A stretch of 64,000 bases of DNA from Streptomyces sp. NBC_00234 (GTDB lineage: Bacteria; Actinomycetota; Actinomycetes; Streptomycetales; Streptomycetaceae): the NCBI RefSeq assembly GCF_036195325.1, contig NZ_CP108101.1, positions 62,001 to 126,000 on the forward strand. Reading direction: 5' to 3'. Below, one piece after another: positions 24,825 through 36,065 of this stretch; within the stretch, counting starts at the first letter, position 1; every line of letters starts with the position of its first letter. The translations under genes were made by a program, and so were the position numbers. The notes beneath the pieces were generated by a model. That model saw only the letters and a program-made list of their open reading frames with translations, made no database searches and had not been told where the DNA came from.

Positions 24825-26354
24825 CTACGGCTCGCAGGTCAGGTCGTGCGCGGGGAGCCGTCCCGTGCGCAGGTAGGCGTTGACGTGCTCGTCGACGCAG
24901 GCGTTGCCGTACTCGCCGTACAGGCCGTGCTGGCGGGCGCCCTCCACGGTGAGCAGCCGGGAGCTCGGCCACTGCTCGCGCATGGCCTCGGCATCGGCGT
25001 AGAGGGTGCGGGGGTCGCCGGTGGCGGCGACGAGCAGGGCCGGGACGTCGTTGTCGAGCACGGTCGGTGCCTCGGCAGGCCGGTCCCAGAACTCGCAAGG
25101 GGTGATGTTGTTGGCCAACGGCCCGGTGAGGGGGTAGCGCTCACGGGATTCCTCGACCGCGCGCCAGTAACTGCCGACGCCGCGCCGCTCGGCCACGTCG
25201 CCGCAGACGATCGCGGTCATCTGGCCGGCGGGGGCGGAACCTGCCCCGGTCAGTAGGAACTCCAGCTGCCCGGCGAGCGTTTCGGACGGCTCGACCGGTT
25301 CCCGGTCCGCAGCGCGCGCCAGGAGACGCACGGTCTCGGCCAGGTCGGCGCGCCGCTCGTCGAGGTCGCTGCCCAGGCCGCCGATGAAGATGGCGGGGAG
25401 CACGTGCTCGTCCAGCAGATACGCCTCCCCGATCCTCAGCGGCTCTTCCGCGGCGGCACCGAGGATGTGCTCCACCGTTGCCAGGACCTTGCCGCGCGTG
25501 GTGCCCAGCCCGTAGGTGTCGTGCCGTGCGGCGGCCCATGACGCCCACGCGCGCAGGGCCGCCTCGTTGGCCGCCTCAGCGCCGCGCAGCAGCGTGTGGC
25601 TGTAGCGCTCCGGGGAGTTGACGCCGTCGAGCACCATGCGGTCGGTGCGGCCGGGGAAGAGCTGCGTGTAGACCTCACCGAGGTAACTGCCGTAGGAGTA
25701 GCCGAGGTAGGACAGGGCGTCCTCGCCGAGGGCGGCGCGGATGACGTCCATGTCGCGGGCGGTGTTGCGGGTGGTGACGTACGGCAGCACGTCGCCGTGG
25801 GCGCGCTCGCACCGCCCGGCCAGCTCGCGCGCGACGGCGACCTCCTCGCGGTACGCCGCCAGGTCGGCGCCCGCGGAGCGGAGGGGGGCGGAGCCGAGGT
25901 CCCAGCCGCAGTCCAGCGGGGTGCTCCGGCCGACGAACCGCGGGTCCATGCCGATCAGGTCGTAACGGTCGGCGACGTCTCCCATCACCTCCGACTTGGT
26001 CAGTGGCATGTGGAGGCCGGGGCCGGCCGGTCCGCCGTCGTTGAGCAGCAGTGGGCCGACGCGGTGGGCGGTGTCGGTGGCCTGCAGGCGGGACAGGGCG
26101 ACGGTGATGGTGCGACCGCCGGGGTCGGCGTAGTCGAGCGGCACGGTGATGCCGGCGCAGGCGGCGCCGGCGGCGTCCAGCGCCTGGCCCAGGTCGTCGC
26201 CGGCGCCGAGGGCGCAGGCGTGCCAGTCGACGTGCTGGTCGAGGAAGCGGGCGAACGGGTCCGGTTCGGCAGCGGTGGCGGTGGTCGTCGCGGAGGCGGC
26301 GAGCAGCACCGCCACACACGCCGCGAATGCCTTGGTGCGTCGGGAAGTTGACAT
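24825..26354 (-). CDS. Secreted TAP-type tripeptidyl aminopeptidase / alpha/beta hydrolase
   Basis: A 509-residue exported hydrolase. It has a signal peptide of about 29 residues (basic start, then FAACVAVLLAASATTTATAA), the alpha/beta hydrolase core with LLLNDGGPAGPG, nucleophile elbow GYSYGSYLG, and a C-terminal TAP-like domain with the acid residue in VAATGDPRTLY and catalytic His in EGARQHGLYGEY. This is the SlpD/TAP group of Streptomyces proteases, which release N-terminal tripeptides or hydrolyse esters outside the cell. Here the usual GGPG oxyanion motif reads GGPAGPG. It is transcribed alone and converges on the MBL-fold gene. Confidence 0.87.
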   Translation of the reverse strand: MSTSRRTKAFAACVAVLLAASATTTATAAEPDPFARFLDQHVDWHACALGAGDDLGQALDAAGAACAGITVPLDYADPGGRTITVALSRLQATDTAHRVGPLLLNDGGPAGPGLHMPLTKSEVMGDVADRYDLIGMDPRFVGRSTPLDCGWDLGSAPLRSAGADLAAYREEVAVARELAGRCERAHGDVLPYVTTRNTARDMDVIRAALGEDALSYLGYSYGSYLGEVYTQLFPGRTDRMVLDGVNSPERYSHTLLRGAEAANEAALRAWASWAAARHDTYGLGTTRGKVLATVEHILGAAAEEPLRIGEAYLLDEHVLPAIFIGGLGSDLDERRADLAETVRLLARAADREPVEPSETLAGQLEFLLTGAGSAPAGQMTAIVCGDVAERRGVGSYWRAVEESRERYPLTGPLANNITPCEFWDRPAEAPTVLDNDVPALLVAATGDPRTLYADAEAMREQWPSSRLLTVEGARQHGLYGEYGNACVDEHVNAYLRTGRLPAHDLTCEP

Positions 26355-26544
26355 ACCCGCACGCTAGGGGCGGCGGACACCTCGGCACACTCCGGGAAGA
26401 CCCCGAAAGCGGGTGGGGTTACCCCCGAGAAGACTCGGCCCGCACGGGGGGGTGAGCACCCTCTGTACCGCGCCTCCTCACACCCGGGCGCTCACGGCAC
26501 CCGGCCGTCCCGCCGCAGCGCAGAGCCCGTCGCGCGTACGGAAT

Positions 26545-27396
26545 TCAGCTGTCCAGGCGGCGCTTGCTGAGCCAGGCGACCATCTCCGGGTCGTGGTGGT
26601 CGAAGAACAGCGTCGTGCCGGTGTCGAGGGCGGTGATACGCGCCATCTGGGCGTCGGTGAGTTCGAAGTCGAAGACGTCGAAGTTCTGCGCCATCCGGTC
26701 GGGGCGGACCGACTTGGGGATGGTGACGATGCTCCGCTGGACAAGCCAGCGAAGGACGACCTGTGCCGCGGACTTGTCGTGCGTCCTGCCGATCTCGCCA
26801 AGGACGGGGTGGGCGAACAGGTTGTTCCTGCCTTCGGCGAATCCGCCCCACGACTGGTGCTGCACTCCGTGCTCACGCATCAGGTCGTGGTCGGCGGTGC
26901 GCTGGAAGAACGGGTGGGTCTCGATCTGGTTGACCGCAGGGGTGACCTCGTTGTTGAGGATGAGGTCCAGGAGCCGATCGGGGTAGAAGTTGGCGACGCC
27001 GATCGCCTTGGCCAGTCCCTCGCGGTTGACGGCCTCCATCGCGCGCCACTGGCCGTAGACATCGCCGTAGGGCTGATGCATCAGGTACAGGTCGACGTGA
27101 TCCAGGCCCAGCTTGGCCAGGGACGTCTCGAAGGCGCGGTGGGTGTTGGCCTCGGCGGGGGCGTCCTGGACCCAGAGCTTGGTGGTGACGAAGAGCTCCT
27201 CGCGCGGGATCCCGCTGTTCTTGATGGCGCGGCCGACAGCCTCCTCGTTGCCGTAGGCGGCGGCGGTGTCGAGGAGCCGGTAGCCCGCGGCGAGGGCGTC
27301 GGAGACGGCCTGCTCGGTCTGCTCCGGCTGGATCTGGTAGACGCCGAAGCCGAGAATCGGCATCTCGATGCCGTTGTTCAGGGCGACAGTCTGCAC
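26545..27396 (-). CDS. Aldo/keto reductase (2,5-diketo-D-gluconate reductase-like)
   Basis: A 283-residue NADPH-dependent reductase. It shows [16 protein letters not shown], the active-site [19 protein letters not shown] (catalytic Asp and Tyr), catalytic Lys in [26 protein letters not shown] with the active-site His, and the coenzyme phosphate site [13 protein letters not shown]. The start is a GTG at 27396 preceded by AAGGA at good spacing; the long open frame upstream is the antisense shadow of the next gene. It is the last gene of the minus-strand redox operon and probably reduces aldehydes or ketones together with its neighbours. Confidence 0.88.
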   Translation of the reverse strand: MQTVALNNGIEMPILGFGVYQIQPEQTEQAVSDALAAGYRLLDTAAAYGNEEAVGRAIKNSGIPREELFVTTKLWVQDAPAEANTHRAFETSLAKLGLDHVDLYLMHQPYGDVYGQWRAMEAVNREGLAKAIGVANFYPDRLLDLILNNEVTPAVNQIETHPFFQRTADHDLMREHGVQHQSWGGFAEGRNNLFAHPVLGEIGRTHDKSAAQVVLRWLVQRSIVTIPKSVRPDRMAQNFDVFDFELTDAQMARITALDTGTTLFFDHHDPEMVAWLSKRRLDS

Positions 27397-27458
27397 GGGG
27401 ATCTTCCTTGTCTGTTCCGGTGGGTGGGAGCCGTTGAGTGGTCGGCGGGGTGATCGGG

Positions 27459-29360
<1,902 letters not shown>

Positions 29361-29364
<4 letters not shown>

Positions 29365-29615
29365 GCGTGGTCCTTCGAGGGCGGGGCCTCATCGGCCGGG
29401 GTGATGGCGTCGACTGCGGCCAGGGCGTTCAGGGTGCGGGGGTAGCCGATGAACGGCAGCAGCCCGGTCAGGACGGCGATCAGGGCGTTCCGGGTATTGC
29501 CGACGTTGAGGTTGGCGGCGACATGTCCCTTCACCTGGGCGTCCGCCCCGCCGAGCGCGGCGAAGAGCCGCTCGTGCGCGGCGGTGGCGGCGGCGTTGGG
29601 CCTGCGGGCGGTCAC
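29361..29615 (-). CDS. Truncated carboxymuconolactone decarboxylase-family protein
   Basis: An 84-residue protein matching only the C-terminal part of CMD-family proteins (GGADAQVKGHVAANLNVGNT, then LTGLLPFIGYPRTLNALAAV). The first CMD repeat and the catalytic Cys-x-x-Cys/His segment of active members are absent; full members in such operons have about 250 residues. The GTG start overlaps the stop of the upstream dehydrogenase (GTGA) and its own stop overlaps the SDR start, so the shortened frame is still wired into the operon. It is probably the product of an in-frame deletion, and it may be non-functional or structural. Confidence 0.65.
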
Positions 29616-30649
29616 GGGCGCACCAGCACCTTCAGTCGGCTGCGTTCGTCCATGGACGTGTAGGCGTCGGCGACCTGGTCGAGGCCGACCTCGGCGTCGA
29701 AGACCCGGCCGGGATCGATGCGGCCCGCCAGGACGTCGGGAATGGTCTGCTCGATGTAGGCGCGCACGGGGGCGGGGCCACCGGTCAGACCGGCGTTCTT
29801 CCCGAACAGCGACCCGAAGCCGACGGGCGCCTCCTCGTACTGAGGTACGCCGACGCGGGAGATGATCCCGCCGGCTCGCACGATGCCGTACGCCTGCTCA
29901 TAGGCGGGCATCAGCCCGACCGCCTCCAGGACCACGTGGGAGCCCTCGCCGCCGGTCAGGTCCATCACCTCGGCGATGCCCTCCGCGCCGCGCTCGGCCA
30001 CGACGTCGGTCGCGCCCCACGCGCGTCCCAGGTCGGTGCGGGAGGTGTGGCGGCCCATGAGGATGATGCGCTCGGCACCCATGCGGCGGGAGGCCAGTAC
30101 GGCGGACAAACCCACCGCACCGTCGCCGATCACGGTGACGGTCTTACCTGCCTCGACCCGGCCCATGTGGGCGGCGTGGTAGCCGGTGAGGTAGACGTCG
30201 CTCAGGGCGAGCAGCGAGGGCAGGAGAGCCTTGTCCACGTCTGCGGGGATCTTCACCAGGGTGCCGCCTGCCTGGGGAACACGGATGGCCTCGGCCTGGG
30301 CGCCGCCGACGCCTCCGGCGCCGTACCAGCCGCCGTGCGGACAGGCGGTGTGGAAGCCGTCCCGGCAGATCGGACAGGTGTTGTCGGCGAAGGCGAACGG
30401 GGAGACGACGAAGTCGCCGCGCTTGAGGCCGGTGACCGCCGAGCCGGTCTCTTCGACCACTCCGAGGAACTCGTGCCCCATCGGGACACCCTGGTCGGTC
30501 TTGTCCATGGAGTGGTAGGGGTGCAGGTCGGAGCCGCAGACGCAGGCCAGGGTGATCCTGACGATCGCGTCCGTTGGCTCGACGATCCGGGGGTCGGGGA
30601 CGTTCTCGACCCGGACGTCGCCGGGGCCGTACATGAAGGTGGCGCGCAT
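29612..30649 (-). CDS. Zinc-dependent alcohol dehydrogenase (copy 2)
   Basis: A 345-residue medium-chain dehydrogenase. It has the catalytic zinc ligand region CVCGSDLHPYH with GHEFLGVVEE, structural-zinc cysteines (DNTCPICRDGFHTACPHGGW), Rossmann motif VIGDGAVGLSAVLAS and MGRHTSRTDLGRAWGATDVV. It resembles its neighbour at 30706 closely, indicating tandem duplication. The start at 30649 is the common MRATFMYGPGDVRVENVPDP. The product likely oxidises alcohols or reduces aldehydes with NAD(P). The stop overlaps the next gene start. Confidence 0.9.
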   Translation of the reverse strand: MRATFMYGPGDVRVENVPDPRIVEPTDAIVRITLACVCGSDLHPYHSMDKTDQGVPMGHEFLGVVEETGSAVTGLKRGDFVVSPFAFADNTCPICRDGFHTACPHGGWYGAGGVGGAQAEAIRVPQAGGTLVKIPADVDKALLPSLLALSDVYLTGYHAAHMGRVEAGKTVTVIGDGAVGLSAVLASRRMGAERIILMGRHTSRTDLGRAWGATDVVAERGAEGIAEVMDLTGGEGSHVVLEAVGLMPAYEQAYGIVRAGGIISRVGVPQYEEAPVGFGSLFGKNAGLTGGPAPVRAYIEQTIPDVLAGRIDPGRVFDAEVGLDQVADAYTSMDERSRLKVLVRP

Positions 30650-30705
30650 GGCGGTGGTGCCTTTCCAGATGCGGAGTGGTGCGAGACGAAGGGCTCTGCG
30701 GCGGG

Positions 30706-31740
30706 TCAGGGACGGACGAGGACCTTGAGAGCCTCGCGGTCGTTCATGGCCCGGTAGCCCTCGCCGATCTCCTCCAGGCCGACGGTGCGGTCGAAGACCC
30801 GGCCGGGACGGATCGAGCCGTCGAGGATGTGCGGCATGAGCTCTTCGATGTAGGCGCGGGCCGGGGCGACGCCGCCGGTGAGGGTGATGTTGCGCATGAA
30901 GTCTCCGAAACCGAACGGCACGTCGGTGAACTGCGGGGCGCCGACGCGGCTGATCGTGCCGCCGTCGCGGACCACGCCGAAGCTCTGCACGATCGCGTCC
31001 TTCAGCCCGACGCATTCCAGGACCTTGTGGGTGCCCTCGCCGCCGGTCAGCTCCTTCACCCTGGCGACGCCCTCCTCGCCGCGCTCGGCGACCACGGCGG
31101 TGGCGCCGAATTCGAGGCCCAGGTCCGTACGCGCACGATGGCGGCCCATGAGGATGATCTGCTCGGCGCCCAGCAGCTGCGCACTGATGACGCCGCCCAG
31201 CCCCACGGCTCCGTCGCCGATCACCGTGACCGTGTCGCCGCGCTGAACGCCCGCCGTGCGGGCGGCGTGGTAGCCGGTGCACAGGACGTCCGACAAGGTG
31301 AGCAGGTCCGGGAGCAGCTCTGAGTCCTCGCCGACCGGCAGCTTCACCAGAGTGCCGTCCGCGAACGGGACGCGGGCGGCCTGGCCCTGACCGCCGTCGA
31401 CACCGTTCACACCCCACTGGCCGCCGTGCACGCACGAGGTCTGCAGACCCTCACGGCAGAAGGCGCAGGTGTTGTCGCTGTAGACGAACGGGGCCACGAC
31501 CACATCACCAGGCGTGACGACGGTGACCTCGCGGCCGATCTCCTCGACGACACCGAGGAACTCATGACCCATGTGGCGAGGGCTGTCCGTGGGCGGCGCG
31601 GACTTGTACGGCCACAGGTCACTGCCGCAGACGCACGACACAACGATCCGCACGACCGCGTCGGTAGGGTTCTGGATCTTCGGGTCGGCGACGTCCTCGA
31701 CACGGACGTCGTCGGCACCGTACAGCAGGGTGGCGCGCAT
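30706..31740 (-). CDS. Zinc-dependent alcohol dehydrogenase (copy 1)
   Basis: A 344-residue zinc alcohol dehydrogenase paralogous to the next gene. It has MRATLLYGADDVRVEDVADP, catalytic zinc motif CVCGSDLWPY with GHEFLGVVEEIG, structural-zinc cysteines in DNTCAFCREGLQTSCVHGGQ and the Rossmann motif VIGDGAVGLGGVISAQ. It ends YRAMNDREALKVLVRP, nearly the same as the YTSMDERSRLKVLVRP end of copy 2. The two copies are in tandem in the operon, 56 bases apart, and probably differ in substrate range. Confidence 0.9.
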   Translation of the reverse strand: MRATLLYGADDVRVEDVADPKIQNPTDAVVRIVVSCVCGSDLWPYKSAPPTDSPRHMGHEFLGVVEEIGREVTVVTPGDVVVAPFVYSDNTCAFCREGLQTSCVHGGQWGVNGVDGGQGQAARVPFADGTLVKLPVGEDSELLPDLLTLSDVLCTGYHAARTAGVQRGDTVTVIGDGAVGLGGVISAQLLGAEQIILMGRHRARTDLGLEFGATAVVAERGEEGVARVKELTGGEGTHKVLECVGLKDAIVQSFGVVRDGGTISRVGAPQFTDVPFGFGDFMRNITLTGGVAPARAYIEELMPHILDGSIRPGRVFDRTVGLEEIGEGYRAMNDREALKVLVRP

Positions 31741-31808
31741 CAGCGCAGCTCCTTGAATCTTGGAAGGGGTACGGGGGCCGCGCTCTGCGGCGGCGGGGGT
31801 TTCGCGGG

Positions 31809-32180
31809 TCAGCGCGGTTCCAGGCGCAGGGTGGAGGCCCGGGACTGATCGGTCAGGACGTGTTCGACGATGCTGGTGTAGTGCCCGTACTTGTTCCGGT
31901 AGGCGGCGTCCACGTCCCCGTACTCGCCCGGGTCTGCCGCCTGGAAGGTGACCTGCCGGCGTATGCCGCCGGCTGCGATGCGGCCCTGGTGGCGGGACTG
32001 CGTTCCGCGGTACCACGGCCCCGTCGTGCCTTTGACCGAGCGGACGTACAGGTGGTCACCGGCACGGACGACCCACATCGTCACCGGATCGCGCAACGCG
32101 CCGTCGACCCGCTCGGACTCGAGGTCCAGTTCCTCCGCGGCGCCGATCTTCTCCAGCTCAGCGCTGTTCCACTGCTTCAT
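31809..32180 (-). CDS. DUF2255 family protein
   Basis: A 123-residue protein with the DUF2255 pattern: WNSAELEKIGAAEELDLESE, VTMWVVRAGDHLYVRSVKG, WYRGTQSRHQGRIAAGGIRR and DVDAAYRNKYG. The fold is related to the flavin-binding split barrel of deazaflavin- or FMN-dependent nitroreductase-like proteins, but the function is unproven. It is the first gene of the minus-strand redox operon and faces the divergent MmyB-type regulator across a 269-base promoter region, so it is likely under that regulator. Confidence 0.85.
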   Translation of the reverse strand: MKQWNSAELEKIGAAEELDLESERVDGALRDPVTMWVVRAGDHLYVRSVKGTTGPWYRGTQSRHQGRIAAGGIRRQVTFQAADPGEYGDVDAAYRNKYGHYTSIVEHVLTDQSRASTLRLEPR

Positions 32181-32449
32181 CGACGGCTCCTTTCGATCCT
32201 CAGCCGCAGGTCGAAGCCGCGACTGCCTGTGCCAGAACCACCGTCCCCCGGTTCCCAGGGGCTCGCCACGGGATCAGCACCCGGCGAGGTAGGCCCTTGC
32301 CCGCCGAGAACAGCGAGCAACACAGTCCAGACTGCCGCCGCGCGCACGAGTTAGGCAGGCCGAGCCGTGCCAGGGGGTAGCCAGCGGGGGTGTAACAGGG
32401 CCCCCCTCGACGGAGATGTCCTGCAGGCTGCGGGAGAGACACTGGCGAT
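32181..32449. promoter_or_regulatory. Divergent promoter region of the redox operon and its regulator
   Basis: 269 bases separate the first operon gene from the regulator gene and must hold both promoters. No perfect palindrome stands out. Confidence 0.45.
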
Positions 32450-33361
32450 ATGGCACCCGAGCAGAACACCGGCGGCGACGAGCTGGCGCGCTTCCTGCGC
32501 GCCCGCCGCACCCAGACCAGCCCCCAGTCCGCCGGCCTCACCCCCGGCCCGGGCGTGCGCCTCACCCCCGGCCCGGGCGTGCGCCGCACCCCCGGCCTGC
32601 GCCGGGAGGAACTGGCCACGCTCGCCGGCGTCAGCATCGACTACTACACCCGCCTTGAACGCGCCAAGGAAACCCGCCCCAGCCCGGCCGTGATCGACGC
32701 CTTGGCCCGTGCCCTGCAGCTCGACGACGCCGAGCACCAGCACCTGCGCGACCTCGCCGTCCGCGCCGCCCGCTACGCACCCCAGGCCGCCCCGCCCCCC
32801 AGCCGGACCGTACGCCCCCACCTGAAGCTGCTGCTGGAGACGTTGCGCCCGAGCCCGGCCTACGTCGTCAGCCGCAGCATGGACGTGCTCGCCCACAACC
32901 CCGGCGGCCTCGCCCTGTACGCGGGCATCGACGACTGGCCCGCCACCCAGCGCAACCTCGCCCGCTACCTCTTCCTCCACCCCGCCGCCCGCGAGGTCCT
33001 CCCCGACTGGGACAACCAGATCCGCGGCTGCGTCGCCCGCCTGCGCGCACTGGCCGGCACCGATCCCGACGCCCCCGACCTCACCCACCTCGTCGGCGAG
33101 CTGCTCCTGAAGAGCCCGGACTTCGCCGGACTGTGGGAACGCTACGAGGTCACCGGCCGCAAGATCACCACCAAGACCTTCCAGCACCCCCGGGTCGGCA
33201 CGCTCACCCTCCACTTCCAGGGCATGGCCCTCGAAGGCACCCCGGGCCAGCGCATGGGCATCTACACCGCCGAACCCGGCACCCCCGACCACGACGCCAT
33301 GCTCCTGCTCGACCTGACCGCCCCCCACACCGAGCCGGCACCCTCCCCTCAGAAGCGGTAG
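32450..33361 (+). CDS. Helix-turn-helix regulator with MmyB-like ligand domain
   Basis: A 303-residue XRE-type regulator. It has an N-terminal HTH (LARFLRARRTQ, then TPGLRREELATLAGVSIDYY and TRLERAKETRPSPAVIDALA) followed by the MmyB-like ligand-binding domain with YVVSRSMDVLAHNPGGLALY, NLARYLFLHPAAREVLPDW and TFQHPRVGTLTLHFQGM. Such regulators often repress a divergent oxidoreductase operon and respond to small lipophilic ligands. A 24-bp tandem duplication inside the HTH part adds a repeated TPGPGVR segment not usual for the family. The ATG at 32450 suits the family start. It is divergent from the redox operon. Confidence 0.85.
   Translation: MAPEQNTGGDELARFLRARRTQTSPQSAGLTPGPGVRLTPGPGVRRTPGLRREELATLAGVSIDYYTRLERAKETRPSPAVIDALARALQLDDAEHQHLRDLAVRAARYAPQAAPPPSRTVRPHLKLLLETLRPSPAYVVSRSMDVLAHNPGGLALYAGIDDWPATQRNLARYLFLHPAAREVLPDWDNQIRGCVARLRALAGTDPDAPDLTHLVGELLLKSPDFAGLWERYEVTGRKITTKTFQHPRVGTLTLHFQGMALEGTPGQRMGIYTAEPGTPDHDAMLLLDLTAPHTEPAPSPQKR
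32537..32584 (+). repeat. 24-bp tandem repeat within the regulator gene
   Basis: Two identical 24-base units (32537-32560 and 32561-32584, starting CTCACCCCCGGCCCGG) encode the repeated TPGPGVR peptide. A partial third unit (CGCACCCCCGGC) follows. The frame is kept. Confidence 0.85.
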
Positions 33362-33591
33362 ACAACGGATCCCCGGGATTTCCGCGCGAGGCACGGTCCT
33401 CATCGGGGCGGTTCGGCGTGCGCTCCGGCTGAGCTGCCCTGATGTAGCCGGCGGAGCCGCGGAACTCGCGTTCGGTGTCGTACGGGTCTTGGTGGCTGGC
33501 GACGGCCGGCCCGCATCTCGTCGTACCCGACCGGGCACTCGCACACGAGCGCCACCGACTTCCAGCATCCCCGGGCGCCCGCAAAGTTCCT

Positions 33592-33908
33592 TTTCATCCT
33601 TTTCGGGGAGCGTCCGTTTCAATGGCACCGTCAGCCCTGAAGGCCCCAGCCGCTACACGATCGAGGGGCAACTGGACGCCTACTGCTCGCACGGGACCGC
33701 GACCCGCCAGTCGGCCATCTTCGGCTACAGGAACTGGAACGGGACCTGGCACTACCAGAGTTTCTGGTGTGACGAGACGCCCGTCCGCATCTCCGTGCGT
33801 GGAGACCGGCACGAGGGCGGCTCGGTGGAAATGGTCGTGGGAGCCACCAGCGCCGCGTTCAACCTCTACAACTACGGCAACGTGGAGTTCTACCGAATCG
33901 GTGAGTGA
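33592..33908 (+). pseudogene. N-terminally truncated secreted-type protein
   Basis: From about 33610 the frame has good coding character: VRFNGTVSPEGPSRYTIEGQ, YCSHGTATRQSAIFGYRNW, WCDETPVRISVRGD and FNLYNYGNVEFYRIG then stop. Two cysteines and alternating beta-type strands suggest a small exported beta-sandwich protein. The upstream codons are not a signal peptide and look like shuffled sequence, so the 5' end is lost. No family is recognised. Confidence 0.45.
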
Positions 33909-34122
33909 TGCCCTGAGCGGGCGCCGGGTTTCGCCAGTCCTCACCAGCGCGGACGACATCAGTCCGGGTTGAGCTGTGCTCGACGTTGGCGCAATGCCGT
34001 CCGCCTCACCGTCCACGGTGAGGCGGACGGCAGGACTGACCGCCGCGGCCACGCGACCGTCCTTCGCACCGCGGCCAGGTGAGCCGGGCAGACGACTTGC
34101 CCACGCCGCCATCGATGAGTTC

Positions 34123-34430
34123 CTACCGCTCCACCGTGAAGCCCAGCTGCTGATCGGCCCCGCCCTGTCCGTCGGTGGTGACCTGCTCCCTGCCGACGAC
34201 CGTCGCACCGACGGACAGGGAAGTGTCAGCGGGAACACGCACTGTGGTTCACCGGCCAGGTGGACGGCACAGGGGGCCGGCTTCTGCCCGGTCACACCGC
34301 CGAACGCATTCGTGGCCCGGCTCGTCAACGACACCGGCTGGCCGGGCTTGGCCACGGCCTCGGGAGTCACCGACTCGACGTGCACGCCAACCGGCGAGAA
34401 CCGAGTCCCCCAGCGGGATTCCCGATCCCA
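34123..34430 (-). pseudogene. C-terminal remnant of an exported repeat-like protein, one frameshift
   Basis: The minus strand reads FSPVGVHVESVTPEAVAKPG, SLTSRATNAFGGVTG and CAVHLAGE. After a missing base near 34250 it continues as TTVRVPADTSLSVGATVVGR and GGADQQLGFTVER, then stops. The pattern (Thr- and Val-rich strands, one Cys) suits an extracellular domain. The 5' portion is displaced by the HxlR gene end. No function can be assigned. Confidence 0.4.
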
Positions 34431-34811
34431 TCAGGCATCGAAGCGGTGGCGGGAGGTCTCGATGTGTCCGAAGTACCGGTGGGTCCAGTCACACATTCCG
34501 TCGACGGTCGCCCGGAGGGCCTGGCCCGCCTCAGTGAGGGTGTACTCGACCCGCGGCGGCACGGTGGGGTGCACGTTCCGGTCGACCAGGCCGTTGCGTT
34601 CCAGCATGCGGAGGTTCTGGGTGAGCATCTTGTGGCTGATCCCCTCGACCGCGTTCCGCAGTTCAGTGAACCGCAGCGTGCGCTCACCGAGGGACTCGAT
34701 GATCAGGAGCGCCCACTTGTTGGCGATCTCCGAGAAGATCTCCCGTGCCAATGAGTCCGCGCGTGTGAGGTCTGCTTCGTCGGGCGAGCCTTTGAGCTGC
34801 TTGGTCACCAT
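34431..34811 (-). CDS. HxlR family transcriptional regulator
   Basis: A 126-residue winged-helix protein of the HxlR type: EIFSEIANKWALLIIESLGE, TLRFTELRNAVEGISHKMLT, QNLRMLERNGLVDRNVHPTV, PPRVEYTLTEAGQALRATVD. These regulators sense redox or reactive electrophile signals. Cys is scarce here (one, near the end in GMCDWTH), so a thiol switch is uncertain. The gene is divergent from a RidA gene 139 bases away and probably controls it. Confidence 0.88.
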   Translation of the reverse strand: MVTKQLKGSPDEADLTRADSLAREIFSEIANKWALLIIESLGERTLRFTELRNAVEGISHKMLTQNLRMLERNGLVDRNVHPTVPPRVEYTLTEAGQALRATVDGMCDWTHRYFGHIETSRHRFDA

Positions 34812-34950
34812 GGGGTTCCCCCGTCACCGAAAAGTGCGTTCTTCCAGGTCGGTGCACACTCTCCTATCGTTCCTGAGTAACCACAAGAGACCAAGGTGTC
34901 CTGGTTCGGTGGAAGCGAGCCCACGGGCGCATGACGAGGAGGCAGGCAGC

Positions 34951-35358
34951 ATGGCCATCACCCTGGTGAACCCCGAAGGACTGACGAAGGTCGACCTCTA
35001 CCGACAGGTGTCGGTCGCCACTGGGTCGAAGCTGATCTTCGTCGCCGGGCAGGTCGCCTGGGATGCCGATGGCACCACTGTCGGCGAAGGCGACCTCGCC
35101 GCTCAGGTCGAGCAGTGCTATCTCAACATCGGCACCGCCCTTGCCGAGGTCGGTGCTTCCTTCGACAACGTGGTGAAACTGACCGTCTACCTCGTCGACT
35201 GGACCCCCGACAAGATGCCCCTGTTCACCGAGGGGGTCGCTCGGGCGTCGGCGAGGCTGGGGGTGTCCCCGACCCCTCCGCTCACAGGAGTGGGTGTGCC
35301 CGCCCTGGCCGGGCCCGACTTTCTGGTCGAGGTCGAGGCCACCGCGGTCATCGACTGA
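34951..35358 (+). CDS. RidA family (reactive intermediate deaminase) protein
   Basis: A 135-residue RidA/YjgF-like protein: VSVATGSKLIFVAGQVAWDA, YLNIGTALAEVGASFDNVVK, LTVYLVDWTPDKMPLFTEGV and SPTPPLTGVGVPALAGPDFL. Most RidA enzymes hydrolyse reactive enamine or imine intermediates, using an Arg near residue 105; that position falls in the SARLGVSPTPP part, where the usual R-x-x-x-x-V-x-x-L pattern is altered, so this may be an Rid subfamily member without deaminase activity. The ATG at 34951 follows AGGAGG. It is divergent from the HxlR gene. Confidence 0.85.
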   Translation: MAITLVNPEGLTKVDLYRQVSVATGSKLIFVAGQVAWDADGTTVGEGDLAAQVEQCYLNIGTALAEVGASFDNVVKLTVYLVDWTPDKMPLFTEGVARASARLGVSPTPPLTGVGVPALAGPDFLVEVEATAVID

Positions 35359-35818
35359 GACGACGCACTTCACCCTGCCCCCTTCCGTACCGAGGAATTG
35401 ATCACGGTGTGGTCGCGCTTCTTGGGAGCGGGTTCAACGCGCTCGTACGGCAGCCGCGAGGCGACGCGAGAAAGTGAGCGGGGCGCCAACTCGACTCGCA
35501 GCGCCTGCAGCCAGTGCGGCTTCCTCTCCATCTCGGCGCGAACGTATGCCGGGCTGCGACCACCGGCGGGTGCGGGCATCGGTGAGATCCCGGGCAGGAA
35601 ACGACTGCCCCAGGCGCTCGCCGAAGACCTGGCCGAGGCCGTGAGGCGAAAGCCTTGGTGCGAGTGACCGACGGAACCGGGTAACGTCTCGGTCATATTC
35701 TTCCAAGCGCCGATTTACGAGTGAGAGCGTGATGGGCCCCTGCTGACGCCCTTCGACGTCGCCGCCCGTCCCCCACCGATGAATCCGTAGATCACTTCAC
35801 ATCATTACCGGAGAACCC
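35359..35818. other. 460-bp region without an assignable gene
   Basis: Open frames on both strands (around 35370-35706) show partial coding character, for example LQALRVELAPRSLSRVASRL on the minus strand and LAEDLAEAVRRKPW on the plus strand, but no family is recognised. It is probably a remnant plus the promoter of the DUF6243 gene. Confidence 0.35.
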
Positions 35819-36034
35819 GTGACCGTGAGCAAGAACATCAACAACCCCGTGGGCATGGGCGGCGGCCAGCGCAAGAGGCTGTCCCGCGCCGAACGCCAGA
35901 ACAACGGTCCGCACCGCAACCTCGACCGCCAGGGTGCAGCCGACCAGAAGGCGGAGCTGGTGCGCAAGATGCGCGAGAAGGCAGCCGCAGCCGAGGGCGC
36001 CGGGCAGACGGGCGACGACGCCGCACAGAGCTGA
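35819..36034 (+). CDS. DUF6243 family protein
   Basis: A 71-residue, highly basic and hydrophilic protein with the DUF6243 signature (SKNINNPVGMGGGQRKRLSR, then AERQNNGPHRNLDRQ and KAELVRKMREKA). The family is small, conserved in Streptomyces and of unknown function; the charge suggests RNA or ribosome contact, which is only inference. It starts at a GTG with GGAG upstream. A strong hairpin terminator follows. Confidence 0.85.
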   Translation: MTVSKNINNPVGMGGGQRKRLSRAERQNNGPHRNLDRQGAADQKAELVRKMREKAAAAEGAGQTGDDAAQS

Positions 36035-36065
36035 GGCACCGCCGCCGCAAGGCGACACAGCACCA

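Noticed and set aside
32537..32584. Direct repeats as a CRISPR array
   Set aside because: Two adjacent identical units without spacers inside a coding sequence.
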